From the NCBI RefSeq assembly GCF_000332155.1, contig NZ_KB235904.1:710946-774945 (forward strand): DNA of 64,000 nucleotides, read 5' to 3'. Below are positions 17,727 through 27,212 of the stretch, one piece after another. The DNA is from Kamptonema formosum PCC 6407 (GTDB taxonomy: Bacteria; Cyanobacteriota; Cyanobacteriia; Cyanobacteriales; Microcoleaceae). Both the position numbers and the translations under genes were made by a program. The notes beneath the pieces are model-generated. The model ran no database searches, was not told the origin of the DNA, and saw nothing but the letters and a program-made list of their open reading frames with translations. The number at the start of each line of letters is the position of its first letter. Position 1 is the first letter of the stretch.

Positions 17727-20300
17727 CACCAATCTGCTCAAAGTTTGCAACAATACTTCTTGATTGAAATTTCCTTTAGTAATGTAGGCACTTGCCCCTG
17801 CTTCTGCACCTCTTTTTTTATCTTCATCCGAAGCTAAAGACGTAACCAAAATAATGGGCAATTCGCTATATTCTCTATGCTGACGAATCTTAGTAGTTAG
17901 CTCTAAACCATCTAAATTAGGCATTTGTACATCTGAGACCACAGCATCAAAAGTGCGAGTTTTTAACTTATTATAAGCATCCAATCCATCTACCGCTGTC
18001 ACAACTTCATAACCCGCAGCTTCGAGAATCCGCTTTTCTTGAGTGCGGGTAGCAATGGAGTCTTCTGCTAGCAGAATAACTTGCTTTGTCGTGACAGCCT
18101 CGCTTCCGGCATCAGTTAAACTAAGTAACGAGGTACGGGATACAGCTTGTTTCCGTATAGACTTAATCAAATCTTGAGGATTTAACACCATACAAACTTC
18201 GCCAGTACCTAAAATAGTTGCACCTGCAACGTTGCGAACTCGTTTGAGCAAATGACTTTGGGGTTTGAGTACGACATCCTGTTCATCGATCAGAGCATCC
18301 ACGAATAATCCCAACCGTTCCTCACCGATTTTTAGAATAATACAAAACATTTGTTTATGATTAGTGCTTGATAAGTGTGGACGGGAAGTGTTATGGTTAG
18401 TATTGCCTTGTCTCTCTCCCTTTTTATTATTCCATAACTGCCATGCTTTATTATTTATTTGGATCAAGTTTTCAAGTTTAGCAACTGATACTGGATGGTC
18501 ATCTAAAACTATTGTTTCCCTGCCTTCAAGGGGGAAAATATCAGACTGTGATACCAGTCGAGTTGTCTGAATAAATTCCACAGGTAAGGCATAATAAATT
18601 CCGTTAACAGCTACAATTAGCACATGAGCAGTAGTTAAAGTAGTGCCTAGAGACAGCCGCAAAGTACATCCTTGTCCGACTGTTGATTCTACTTGAATAG
18701 TTCCTTTTAGAGCTTCTACATTGCTACGAACTACATCTAAACCTACGCCTCTGCCAGAGACCTCGGTAACAAATGTGCGAGTTGAAAAACCCGAAGAAAA
18801 AATTAGGCTTTGAATTTGGTTGGCTGTCATTACAGCGAGTTCTTCTTCTGTGTAAATACCGCGTTTAATTGCCGTTTTTTTAATTTGTTCGATATCTAAT
18901 CCTCTGCCGTCATCGATGACTTCAATTATGATATTAGTAGCAGTATTGTAGCCTCTGAGTTGAAGGGTTGCGAGACTGGGTTTACCTTTTTGTTCGCGTT
19001 CCGCTGGTGTTTCAATGCCATGATCGATTGCGTTCCGAATCATGTGCATCAGAGGATCTTTCATTTCTTCCAGAATGCGTTTATCGGCTCTGGTTTCGCC
19101 GCCTACAATAATTAATTCTACTTGCTTGCCTTCCTGTCTGGCTAAGTCCCTAACCATCCGAGGAAATATATTGAAAATAGTAGACAAAGGTAGCAACCGT
19201 AAAGTGCGAATTCCTTCTTCTAATTCCCCCGCAATTAAATCTAATCTGGCAGTATCTTCATAGATTTCAGTTCTCAAGCTATTGATGAGAATCCCCAAAT
19301 TTTCTAAACGTTCTTCGGCGTATTGGTGATATTTCTGCAATTGCGCCATTGCACCATTTTGTGCAGAGATATTGGTTGGGGTTTCCACCTGGTTAAGCAC
19401 AAAGCGATTGAGAAAGGCATCTCGGCTCCAATCTTCGCATAAAGTTGTAATTTCTTCGATTTCGGATAATCGGTGAGCGAGTCGAATTTTAGTAACTGTG
19501 AGTTCCCCTGCTTGCGTCATTAAAGCATCAAGGTTTTGCGTGGGAACGCGAATAGTTTCAATGCGGTAAGTGGGAGAAGCTGGAAGGGGTGAGTTTTGCA
19601 GTGAGTTTGTCTGCGATCGCGAAGAATTATCCGCTAAACCTGCCTCTACAGAATTAGGGGTAATTTCTAATGAGTTTGTCTGTAATAGCGAAGAGCTATC
19701 AGTTAAATTCACCTCTACAGCATTCGCCTCCAAAAGTGAAGAGTTATCGGCTAAAACCGTCTCTACAGAATTTATCGGTGAAAGCAAAAAATTATCGCTT
19801 ACAACCTCCTCAACATTTTGATTTATAATTTCTTTTCCCGGTGGCGTGATGGTTTGTTCTTCTACATTTGTCTTTTCATGCTGCTGACTTTCTGACGTTT
19901 CCCTATTCCTCTGCTGTGAAGTGGAAGCGCCCATCATCGAGGCGAGGATATAAAAGGCATTGATACCGGAAGATTCTCCTGTTACGGCTTCATTGACGAG
20001 TTGGCGAAGGGCTTCCAAACCTTGAGAAAGGCGATCGCTAATTTCGGGAGTTAAAACTGTTTCGCCTCGTTTAACGCTTCCCAAAATATGCTCCATTTGA
20101 TGAGCTAATGTTGACACATCTTTAACGCCCAACATACCAGCATCGCCTTTGAGTGAGTGGGTTTCTCGCAGCAATTCTTCTAATTTGGCTGAGTCATCTG
20201 GATGTTTCTCTAAATACAGAAATCCGTCGTCAAGTTTCTGTAAATGCTCTTCGCTTGCAGATTTAAAGACATTTCTTAGTTCTTCATCTTCGATCATCAT
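17724..20300 (-). CDS. cheA: Chemotaxis kinase CheA with C-terminal receiver
   Basis: 858 residues. Hpt domain 1-110 with His48 in RETHSLKGDAGML; a linker (about 125-240) of imperfect repeats such as SVETVLADNSSLLEAN and NSVEAGLADNSSRSQTNS; dimerisation and GHKL ATPase (about 245-560) with MIRNAIDHGIE, DDGRGLDIEQ, SGRGVGLDVV; CheW-like P5 (about 565-730); receiver (735-858) with VVSDVQMPNLDG. It phosphorylates its own receiver, CheB and probably a free receiver. The last residues and stop codon overlap a MITE terminal repeat, so the original C-terminus may have been slightly altered. Two receptor genes lie directly upstream, in the same orientation. Confidence 0.93.
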   Translation of the reverse strand: MMIEDEELRNVFKSASEEHLQKLDDGFLYLEKHPDDSAKLEELLRETHSLKGDAGMLGVKDVSTLAHQMEHILGSVKRGETVLTPEISDRLSQGLEALRQLVNEAVTGESSGINAFYILASMMGASTSQQRNRETSESQQHEKTNVEEQTITPPGKEIINQNVEEVVSDNFLLSPINSVETVLADNSSLLEANAVEVNLTDSSSLLQTNSLEITPNSVEAGLADNSSRSQTNSLQNSPLPASPTYRIETIRVPTQNLDALMTQAGELTVTKIRLAHRLSEIEEITTLCEDWSRDAFLNRFVLNQVETPTNISAQNGAMAQLQKYHQYAEERLENLGILINSLRTEIYEDTARLDLIAGELEEGIRTLRLLPLSTIFNIFPRMVRDLARQEGKQVELIIVGGETRADKRILEEMKDPLMHMIRNAIDHGIETPAEREQKGKPSLATLQLRGYNTATNIIIEVIDDGRGLDIEQIKKTAIKRGIYTEEELAVMTANQIQSLIFSSGFSTRTFVTEVSGRGVGLDVVRSNVEALKGTIQVESTVGQGCTLRLSLGTTLTTAHVLIVAVNGIYYALPVEFIQTTRLVSQSDIFPLEGRETIVLDDHPVSVAKLENLIQINNKAWQLWNNKKGERQGNTNHNTSRPHLSSTNHKQMFCIILKIGEERLGLFVDALIDEQDVVLKPQSHLLKRVRNVAGATILGTGEVCMVLNPQDLIKSIRKQAVSRTSLLSLTDAGSEAVTTKQVILLAEDSIATRTQEKRILEAAGYEVVTAVDGLDAYNKLKTRTFDAVVSDVQMPNLDGLELTTKIRQHREYSELPIILVTSLASDEDKKRGAEAGASAYITKGNFNQEVLLQTLSRLV

Positions 20301-20347
20301 TTTTGTATTTGGTAATTGGTAATTACTAACATTTAACCAACAGTTAG

Positions 20348-21796
20348 TTAAACTAGAGCTTTAAGAACTATGGCCGCTTCATTCAGGTTTTGCGTACCGA
20401 TTTTGACTTGGCGGATACCGCTTGCAGTTTCGGCTGCTGCTGTATTGAGAACTCTCATAGCTTCTACTACTTGCTGAATCGCGATCGCTTGTTGTTGAGC
20501 ATTGAGCGAGATAGTTTGAACGTTGACAGCAAACTCATCAATTGCTGCCTTGACACCACTAAAAGTCTCTGCTGTATCTTGGGATATTTTAGCTCCCTCT
20601 TCAAGTGTTTTCGTGCTATCCCTCGTTACTATTTCTGTTGAATGAATTGCTTTCTGGATATCTTCAACCAGATCGTTAATCTTAGTAGCCGATTTCTGAC
20701 TTCGATCTGCTAGCTTGCGAATCTCGGCAGCAATAACCGCAAATCCATTACCATGAGTCCCGGCGCGTACAGCCTCGATCGCAGCATTGAGTGCCAGCAT
20801 ATTTGTTTGGTTAGCTAAATCGCTAACTAAACTTGAAATACTGCCAATTCGATCGGTTTGTTCGCTCAGTTGGAAAATCTGCGCTTGCATCACTACCATT
20901 TTTTGTTTAAGAGCAACCATTTCTGAGAGCGATCGCGCTACTGTCTGAGTTCCTCCGGAAGCTAAATCTAAGACCTGTTTAGCACCCTCTGCGGCTGCTT
21001 CAGCCTGCTGGGCCGCAACTTTTGAGGAAGCCGTTAATTGAGTCATCGTGCTAGTAGTTTGATTCACAGCAGAGGCTTGCTGTGCGGCAATTCGATCCTG
21101 TTCTTCGGCAGCAACAGCCATCTCTGTTGAAGTTGCCACAAGGGCATTGAGAGTATGTTTAAATGCAGTCAGAATAGAACGGCTGAAGATAAAGCCAATA
21201 GGAGAAGCAATCAATAGTGAAATAACCAATAATATTTTAAAAACAAGCTGGATTTCTGCATAAACTAAATTAGCTTTTTCTCGCTCTTCTTTAGCTACCC
21301 GGATCTGCAAATTTATCAACTCTTGAAGCTGGGTAGTTAAAGGGTCAGTATAGTTATATAAAGACCTCTCTAAGGCATCTAATTGAGATGTATTTTGACT
21401 TTTTAACACTGGCTCGATCTGAGCTATTTTGCTATTGACTTGAATGAATAAATCCTCGGTCTCAGCAATAATAGCTTCCTCTGCCAAAGTTAAATTAGTA
21501 TTGTGATAAGCATTCCAACTATCCTGAATGATTATCTGAGCTTTATTAATAGCTTGGAGTGCATCATCACTGGTAATTAAACCCACCTCAGCTTTATTAA
21601 AGCTATCGATAATCACGATGGCATAACTGTCTGAAACTTGCTTGATCTGTTGCAAAGGCACAACCCGGTCATCATAGATGGTGGCGATTTGCCGATCTAT
21701 CCGTTCAAAGGAAGAAATAGAATAAATAGCGATCGCCATCAAAATCATTGCTGGGATTATAAAAAAGCCTAAATAGAGCTTTGTGCTTAATTTCAT
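20348..21796 (-). CDS. Methyl-accepting chemotaxis protein (no HAMP)
   Basis: 482 residues: N-terminal TM helix (7-27), periplasmic four-helix-bundle type sensor region (28-185), second TM (about 186-206), then the signalling coiled coil with hairpin [21 protein letters not shown] and EIRKLADRS. No HAMP domain lies between TM2 and the coiled coil. It forms a tandem pair with the receptor at 21876 (same layout, matching C-terminal residues [13 protein letters not shown] / KLNEAALDLKAVV). It feeds the CheA 47 bp downstream. Confidence 0.92.
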   Translation of the reverse strand: MKLSTKLYLGFFIIPAMILMAIAIYSISSFERIDRQIATIYDDRVVPLQQIKQVSDSYAIVIIDSFNKAEVGLITSDDALQAINKAQIIIQDSWNAYHNTNLTLAEEAIIAETEDLFIQVNSKIAQIEPVLKSQNTSQLDALERSLYNYTDPLTTQLQELINLQIRVAKEEREKANLVYAEIQLVFKILLVISLLIASPIGFIFSRSILTAFKHTLNALVATSTEMAVAAEEQDRIAAQQASAVNQTTSTMTQLTASSKVAAQQAEAAAEGAKQVLDLASGGTQTVARSLSEMVALKQKMVVMQAQIFQLSEQTDRIGSISSLVSDLANQTNMLALNAAIEAVRAGTHGNGFAVIAAEIRKLADRSQKSATKINDLVEDIQKAIHSTEIVTRDSTKTLEEGAKISQDTAETFSGVKAAIDEFAVNVQTISLNAQQQAIAIQQVVEAMRVLNTAAAETASGIRQVKIGTQNLNEAAIVLKALV

Positions 21797-21875
21797 TATA
21801 TCAATTAGTAATGCGCTCCAGTTTTAACAAGGAATGGGGTAATTAAAAATGCCAAATGGTAGATATCGCAAGTAT

Positions 21876-23327
21876 CTAGACTACGGCTTTAAGGTCTAGT
21901 GCGGCTTCATTTAATTTCTGTGTACCCACTTTAGTTTGACCGATCCCGCTAGCTGTTTGGGCCGCTGCTTGATTAAGAGAATTCATCGCATCAACCACCT
22001 GTTCGATGGCAATTACTTGCTGTTTAGCATTCATAGAAATTTGTTGAGAGCTCAAAACCACATTGTTAATTGCATTTGCGACACCTACAAAAGCTTGGGC
22101 TGTTTCCTCCGCAATATTTACTCCTGCTTCAACTGTTTTAGTTCCCTGCTCTGTCACCATTACTGTAGAATTAATCGCCATTTGAATATCACCAACCAGA
22201 AGATTAATTTTATCCGCTGATTTTTTACTCTGATCGGCTAGTTTGCGAATTTCTGCTGCAACAACTGCAAACCCTTTGCCATGTTCCCCTGCTCGCACTG
22301 CTTCAACTGCTGCATTTAGTGCCAGCATATTAGTCTGATTTGCCAGATCGCTTACCAAAGTTGAGATATTACCAATTTGATCGGTTTGTTCTCTCAATTG
22401 CATAATCTGTCCTTGCATAGCCGACACTTTAATTTTTAGTGTTGCCATCGCTTCTAAGGTTTTGCCTACAGCTTTTGTTCCGCCTCCAGCCAGGTTTAAA
22501 GCTTCCTTTGCTTCATTGGCAGCACTTTCTATCTGCTGTGCAGTTGCTCTTGAAGATGCACCCAATTCATCCATTGTCGTGGTAGTTTGATTAACTGAAG
22601 CTGCTTGCTGAGTTGCCATACGTTCCTGTTCCTCCACTGTTGCTGCAATCTCAGTTGAAGAAGTCGCGATCGCATTGATTGCCCGATCAATTGTTTTGAC
22701 AATACCTGAAGAAATTAACCAAGCAATAAGTACACCAAACAGTACCAAAAAAGCTGAACCTCCTATCAACAAGACGATTAAAAAGTTTAAAGAAGCTTTT
22801 GCTTCTGTCATTTCTGCTTTTAGAATAGATTGTTCAGATTCTGTGAATACAATGCTCAATGCCTCAAATTGATTAATAAATTGAGTCCCTTTTCCTTGGT
22901 TAAATAAAGTTAAAGCTTCAGTTCTTTTATTCTGCTTTAATAAAGCGATGATTTCATTACTAAAAACTGCATATTCATTAACAAATTCAACCATTTTGTC
23001 TAATCGGGTTCTCTGTTCCGGGTTTTTGATTAGTGGCTTTATGCTATTAGCCGCACTACGAGATAAGTCCAATCCTGTTTGATATTGAGTTATAAAATTA
23101 TTATCTCTGTTGATTATATAGCCGCGAAAGCTCCGCACTGCTTGATCTGAACCTCTATACATATTGTTAGTATTTATAATAATATTCTGCACCCTCTCAA
23201 CTTCTTTAAAAGCATAAAATACTTGATTTGCTGTTATGTAAGCTAATACAGACAATGCCAGGTAGATAAATCCCGGAATTGCATACCCAAGTAACATTCG
23301 ATTTCTCATTCTTAATTGATTAAACAT
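21876..23327 (-). CDS. Methyl-accepting chemotaxis protein (CHASE3-like sensor, no HAMP)
   Basis: 483 residues: TM1 (about 12-32), extracytoplasmic helical region that looks CHASE3-like (YRGSDQAVRSFRGYIINRD), TM2 (about 180-205), then the signalling domain with hairpin [21 protein letters not shown] followed by [18 protein letters not shown]. Like its neighbour it lacks a HAMP domain. The two share the signalling half but not the sensor half, so they probably read different inputs into one array. Confidence 0.92.
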   Translation of the reverse strand: MFNQLRMRNRMLLGYAIPGFIYLALSVLAYITANQVFYAFKEVERVQNIIINTNNMYRGSDQAVRSFRGYIINRDNNFITQYQTGLDLSRSAANSIKPLIKNPEQRTRLDKMVEFVNEYAVFSNEIIALLKQNKRTEALTLFNQGKGTQFINQFEALSIVFTESEQSILKAEMTEAKASLNFLIVLLIGGSAFLVLFGVLIAWLISSGIVKTIDRAINAIATSSTEIAATVEEQERMATQQAASVNQTTTTMDELGASSRATAQQIESAANEAKEALNLAGGGTKAVGKTLEAMATLKIKVSAMQGQIMQLREQTDQIGNISTLVSDLANQTNMLALNAAVEAVRAGEHGKGFAVVAAEIRKLADQSKKSADKINLLVGDIQMAINSTVMVTEQGTKTVEAGVNIAEETAQAFVGVANAINNVVLSSQQISMNAKQQVIAIEQVVDAMNSLNQAAAQTASGIGQTKVGTQKLNEAALDLKAVV

Positions 23328-23455
23328 CCGCCGTTTTTCCTTGAGTTAAGTAATTTAATCTGTGAGGTGGACTATCATTATACTTCCGCATCGTTGTTTC
23401 TACCCTGTAAACATTATCTAGATCGTTAAACCCTTCTGCTTTCTCCCGATCGCGA

Positions 23456-25672
23456 CTAAAACTCCCAAAAAGGCTTGACTTCTCCCTGACGTATCGTATT
23501 AGTAGCAGAGTGAGTATTACCTCTGAGTTCGTGATAATACTTGTCTTCCAAAAAGTTAACCGTAATCCCGGAAGGTGCTACTAATTGGCGAAATTTCTCC
23601 TGAGTGTAATCTTGGCCGTCAATCATTGGGCCGCGAGGGTTAGAAACTAACAATTGACCGTTTACTGCTACAGAGTTAACCATATTGGGCCACCAAGCAT
23701 AACCGCTGTAACCGAACATCGCTGGAACTTGGATAATGCGATCGTCGGTGAGTTGAAACTCTTTTTTCAATTTTGACAACAGTGGGTTGATTTTTTCCTG
23801 TTGCAAATAGAGATTATGCTGAATTAGCGATTTATTATTCAAAGCAGCACGAACAGTTGTTTGAGTGCTTAAATCGCGATTAACTATTGCATCATTGTAG
23901 CCTTTTTTAGCGAGTTCTTCCAACAATTTTACTCCCGCTTCAGGACTGACAACCATTAATAATGGTTGACCCGAATTATTGGGAATAAAACTGATGATTT
24001 CATCAGCATTGCGAATTAAAAGCCAAGAAGTATCAATATCAACTGGTGGCCCTTGAACTTGCTGAGCTTTAATAAAATCAACTACCTCTGGATTGAGTGT
24101 TGCTGTGCCAGAATTGCCATAATAAACTCGACCCATTGGATATCCAGCCAGGGGCGGTGTTACTTCTAAATTACCATACCCATCTGCCCACTGGTTGAGA
24201 GGATCTAGCCCTCGCGATTGACCGATTTCAAAAGTTCCGAAGTCGCGACCTAAGAGTGATTTACTCTGATTGTCACCTCCACGTTTTAGGGCGGAATTGA
24301 AGGTGCGAATCCCCGATTTGTCGGGAATTTGAACATAGCCAATTTCTTTAGTTTCTTGCAGCCAAATACTGTCACCCGGAATGATTTTTGTTTTCGTATC
24401 TGTGGGTTCTATGGCTTGCTTAATTTGAGCTACAAAGTCCGAATTTTGCACGCCGCGATCGCTGACATGAATTTCCTTAACTGGTGCTGTATTGGGCGAC
24501 ACGATCCAGGGCGATACTCCCATTTGAATTGTGTCCGCAGCCATTTCTTTACCATTTTTAACGGCGGTGGCTTTCAGGGCAATTACGCCACTCCAGTTGC
24601 GATCTCGAAACTGTTTAGCTTCTACACCCAAGACCATCTCGCGGTCAAAAACTAGGGGCTCTTTGCCGGAAATATCTACAATTCTCCAGCCGTCATTGGT
24701 CTTTTGAAAAATATTAACGTGGCGGAGGGCGGCGGTGTCAGCGGTGAGAAATATTTGAGAACCCACAAATTCTTCTGATAGTTTCAAGGTAATGGGAGCT
24801 AAATCTTGTACATCGCGCTCTCCATTTACTTTTCGATCTTGCCAATCGGGAATTCCTTTGCGATCGTCATCATCATGATTAAATAGTATCAGGGCCCCGC
24901 TAGAAAAAGACCATTTTTCACGTTTCTGTTCGTCTCGCTGGTCAATTATACCATCTCTGTTTGTATCCCCCAAAAAGGAAAAACCTAGAGGGGGTGTGAC
25001 GCTAGTTGAGGGGATAGATAGTGGGGTAACAGTGGCGGATTTGCTAACATTTGCTTTTGCCAGTTTTTCTAACCGATCTCTATTTTTAGCTTCCTCAATC
25101 GATCGCGCTAATTGCCATTCATAAGTGGCGATCGCAACGTATCCCTGATATTCGATAGTTTTTTCAATTGCTTTATCCGCGAGGAAAGATTCTTGAGGAA
25201 TTTGGCGCAAAATTTCGATTGCTGCTTGCCACAAATGTTGCGATCGCTCCCAGGTAGCAGCGTTAGGGCTCGGTATGCGTCCAATTTCCACAGCTTGCCT
25301 TGCAAGTTTAGCAGCTTGCTGCCAAGTATTATTTGCTTCTTCTTCAATCAGAATGCTAGCTTCAACCGCTTGGAGGTTTCGGCGCGAATTTTCAGACTGT
25401 TGGCGCTGGATTTCCTCTCTCCAGGGTTCTGGAAACAGAGTACGATCGCTATTTTGGGTGAGTTTATTTAGGTCAGCTTTGAGCCGATCGCGAATTTTGT
25501 AAAGTTCCGGTAGCGATCGCACACTCGGAGTCGTCTCTTGAAGCTGGTAGGTTTGGATCGTGGAGTCGATCGAAGATTGAGCGAGTGTGTGGGGGACAGC
25601 AACCCAGACGATACCAACCACGACACCGAAGGCATTGACGAGGGCGATCGCAACGTACCGAATCCAGCGCAT
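23456..25672 (-). CDS. Secreted protein-arginine-deiminase-family protein, apparently catalytically inactive
   Basis: 738 residues. An N-terminal signal/anchor helix (5-28, ending HTLAQ), a helical region (35-205), then PAD middle domain with a Ca2+-type loop (GDTNRDGIIDQRDEQ, 235-249; HDDDDRKG) and PAD catalytic domain (about 385-738) with SPWIVSPNTAPV, GYGNLEVTPP, QQVQGPP and WPNMVNSVAVNG, all aligning by eye with vertebrate PADs. Active PADs use Asp350, His471, Asp473 and Cys645 (PAD4 numbering). The aligned residues are Glu440, Asn555, Asp557 and Ser722 (NTHSATN versus HCGTN), so three of four are changed. PADs convert peptidyl-Arg to citrulline; this one probably binds rather than cuts. 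It sits upstream of the receptor operon, in the same direction. Confidence 0.82.
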   Translation of the reverse strand: MRWIRYVAIALVNAFGVVVGIVWVAVPHTLAQSSIDSTIQTYQLQETTPSVRSLPELYKIRDRLKADLNKLTQNSDRTLFPEPWREEIQRQQSENSRRNLQAVEASILIEEEANNTWQQAAKLARQAVEIGRIPSPNAATWERSQHLWQAAIEILRQIPQESFLADKAIEKTIEYQGYVAIATYEWQLARSIEEAKNRDRLEKLAKANVSKSATVTPLSIPSTSVTPPLGFSFLGDTNRDGIIDQRDEQKREKWSFSSGALILFNHDDDDRKGIPDWQDRKVNGERDVQDLAPITLKLSEEFVGSQIFLTADTAALRHVNIFQKTNDGWRIVDISGKEPLVFDREMVLGVEAKQFRDRNWSGVIALKATAVKNGKEMAADTIQMGVSPWIVSPNTAPVKEIHVSDRGVQNSDFVAQIKQAIEPTDTKTKIIPGDSIWLQETKEIGYVQIPDKSGIRTFNSALKRGGDNQSKSLLGRDFGTFEIGQSRGLDPLNQWADGYGNLEVTPPLAGYPMGRVYYGNSGTATLNPEVVDFIKAQQVQGPPVDIDTSWLLIRNADEIISFIPNNSGQPLLMVVSPEAGVKLLEELAKKGYNDAIVNRDLSTQTTVRAALNNKSLIQHNLYLQQEKINPLLSKLKKEFQLTDDRIIQVPAMFGYSGYAWWPNMVNSVAVNGQLLVSNPRGPMIDGQDYTQEKFRQLVAPSGITVNFLEDKYYHELRGNTHSATNTIRQGEVKPFWEF

Positions 25673-25733
25673 TAGTTTATCCTCAGCTACTAAGCTAAAT
25701 CTTAGCAGGATTACGCACTCATAGCCGTTTTCA

Positions 25734-25779
25734 GTTAGTTAACAGTTAACTGTTAACAGTTAACTGTTAACTATTAACA
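25734..25779. repeat. GTTAACA/GTTAACT heptamer array overlapping the nadC stop
   Basis: Self-complementary GTTAAC-based heptamers. The nadC stop codon (25767-25769) lies within the array, so the last residues (VNS) are repeat-encoded. Confidence 0.85.
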
Positions 25780-26639
25780 AATTTCATGCTTAAATCTAGC
25801 CAAGTTGAACGAGTAATAGGAGCACTGGTTGAAATGTAGTCTACTCCAGTTTCAGCTACACTTCTAATTGTTTCTAAGGTAATATTACCAGAGGCTTCAA
25901 TTTTGATGCGGTTGCTATGCTGACGAACGAGTTCCACTGCTTGACGCATTAAGTCAACAGACATATTATCTAACATAATTATATCTGCTTCATGTTTTAA
26001 AGCTGTTTCTACTTCTGCCAGGGTTTCTGTTTCTACTTCTACTGTTAAAGGATAGGGAATAGTTGCTCGAATGCGATCGATCGCTTCTCCAATTCCCCCC
26101 GCAGCAGCAATGTGATTGTCTTTAATCATTACTCCATCGTCTAATCCCATCCGGTGATTTCGAGCCCCACCGAGTTGAGTAGCATACTTTTCTAATATTC
26201 TCAACCCCGGTGTTGTTTTGCGAGTATCTACCAGTTGTACAGGTAAATCTGCAATGCGATCTACATATTTTCGAGTAAAAGTAGCAATGCCACTGAGACG
26301 CATAGCTAAGTTCAATGCTACTCTTTCTCCTGTTAACAAGGCATCAAAATTGCCCGCAATTTCTGCAATAATTTTTCCTTTTTCACACCACTCTCCTTCT
26401 GAAACTTGGGGGATAAATTTGACGCTATTATCTAAAAGGTGAAATACTCTGGCGGCGATCGGTAATCCCGCAATGATTCCTGACTCTTTAACTATCCATT
26501 TAGCTGTGCTCTGGATGCTTTGGGGGGGAAATAAAGCGGATGTGGTGCGATCGCCTCTACCAATATCCTCTACCAGCCAACTTTGTAACAGCGAATCCAA
26601 TACAATCCAAGGAGGAAGCGGAGAAAAAGGTTTAATCAT
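25767..26639 (-). CDS. nadC: Nicotinate-nucleotide pyrophosphorylase (carboxylating)
   Basis: Converts quinolinate and PRPP to nicotinate mononucleotide in NAD synthesis. 290 residues, family length. N-terminal WLVEDIGRGDRTTSALF, the catalytic region VDTRKTTPGLRILEKYA, GGARNHRMGLDDGVMIKDNH, VEVETETL, and EASGNITLETIRSVAETGVDYIS are all present. It lies between the PAD-like gene and the 5S rRNA, both on the minus strand, and is flanked on both sides by simple repeats. Confidence 0.95.
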   Translation of the reverse strand: MIKPFSPLPPWIVLDSLLQSWLVEDIGRGDRTTSALFPPQSIQSTAKWIVKESGIIAGLPIAARVFHLLDNSVKFIPQVSEGEWCEKGKIIAEIAGNFDALLTGERVALNLAMRLSGIATFTRKYVDRIADLPVQLVDTRKTTPGLRILEKYATQLGGARNHRMGLDDGVMIKDNHIAAAGGIGEAIDRIRATIPYPLTVEVETETLAEVETALKHEADIIMLDNMSVDLMRQAVELVRQHSNRIKIEASGNITLETIRSVAETGVDYISTSAPITRSTWLDLSMKFVNS

Positions 26640-26642
26640 TAT

Positions 26643-26722
26643 TGAAGGAAGAAGGAAGAAGAAGGAAGAAGGAAGTTAACAGTTAACAGTTAACAGTTAA
26701 CAACTAACAACTAACAACTAAC
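26643..26722. repeat. GGAAGAA and GTTAACA/ACTAACA tandem repeats
   Basis: GAAGGAAGAA-type units (26643-26675) run into four GTTAACA units and three ACTAACA units. They fill the gap between nadC and the 5S terminator. Confidence 0.85.
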
Positions 26723-26730
26723 CAAAACAC

Positions 26731-26768
26731 TAAAGCTCTTTTCCTTCATTGCTGGAAAAGAGCCTTAG
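26731..26768 (-). terminator. 5S rRNA terminator
   Basis: Ten-bp perfect stem GCTCTTTTCC / GGAAAAGAGC (26735-26744 and 26754-26763) extended by CTAAA/TTAG ends. On the minus strand it is followed by TTTAGTGTTTTGG. It is about 15 bp past the 5S 3' end. Confidence 0.8.
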
Positions 26769-26777
26769 TTTTATATT

Positions 26778-26897
26778 ATCCTGGCACCGAGCTATTTTTC
26801 CAGGCAGTTACCCACCAAGTATCTTCGCCGCAGCAGCGTTTAACATCCGAGTTCGGGATGGGATCGGTGTGGTTCCACCGCGCCATTGGCACCAGGA
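26778..26897 (-). rRNA. rrf: 5S ribosomal RNA, isolated
   Basis: Minus strand begins TCCTGGTGCCAATGGCGCGG and contains CCGATCCCATCCCGAACTCG and the closing GCTCGGTGCCAGGAT; 5' and 3' ends pair as in 5S rRNA, about 120 nt. In cyanobacteria 5S normally follows 23S. Here the 315 bp upstream contain no 23S sequence and the next gene is mscS, so this copy stands alone, with its own promoter and terminator. Confidence 0.92.
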
Positions 26898-27212
26898 AAG
26901 CTTTTTAAACTTTCAATGCTTTTGGGGCTTGAGCTAGATGCGTTACTTACTTCTTTCTGTTTCAGTAGCTTTACATCTTTTTACGCTTCACCTTTAATAA
27001 ACTACCAAGTTTTCCCCGCTCTGTCAACCCCTTTTTGAAAGGTTTTTTAAAATTGGCTGAAGTTCTCTCCAGTAATAGGTTTTGCTTTTTTAGCTTAGCT
27101 GGCCTAGTAAGGAGCGATCGCTGCTGCGGTTCTACAGGCGATTTAACCCGATCTTGCCTTAGCTAACCTACTCAGGAGGGAGCGATCGCGATCGCATCAC
27201 CAAAGTCCAGCA
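26898..27212. other. 315-bp intergenic region carrying the 5S promoter
   Basis: No ORF of interest. It holds the promoter at 26999-27027 and two or three HIP1-type GCGATCGC sites near 27115 and 27183. No tail of 23S rRNA was recognised. Confidence 0.6.
26999..27027 (-). promoter_or_regulatory. Promoter of the isolated 5S gene
   Basis: On the minus strand TTGACA (forward 27022-27027), exact 17-bp spacer, TAGTTT (forward 26999-27004). Start near 26992 leaves a leader of about 95 nt to be processed off. The consensus -35 and ideal spacing argue for a real strong promoter. Confidence 0.7.

Noticed and set aside
26898-27212. End of a 23S rRNA gene before the 5S
   Set aside because: No 23S 3'-end motif was recognisable on either strand and a promoter-like site sits here instead.
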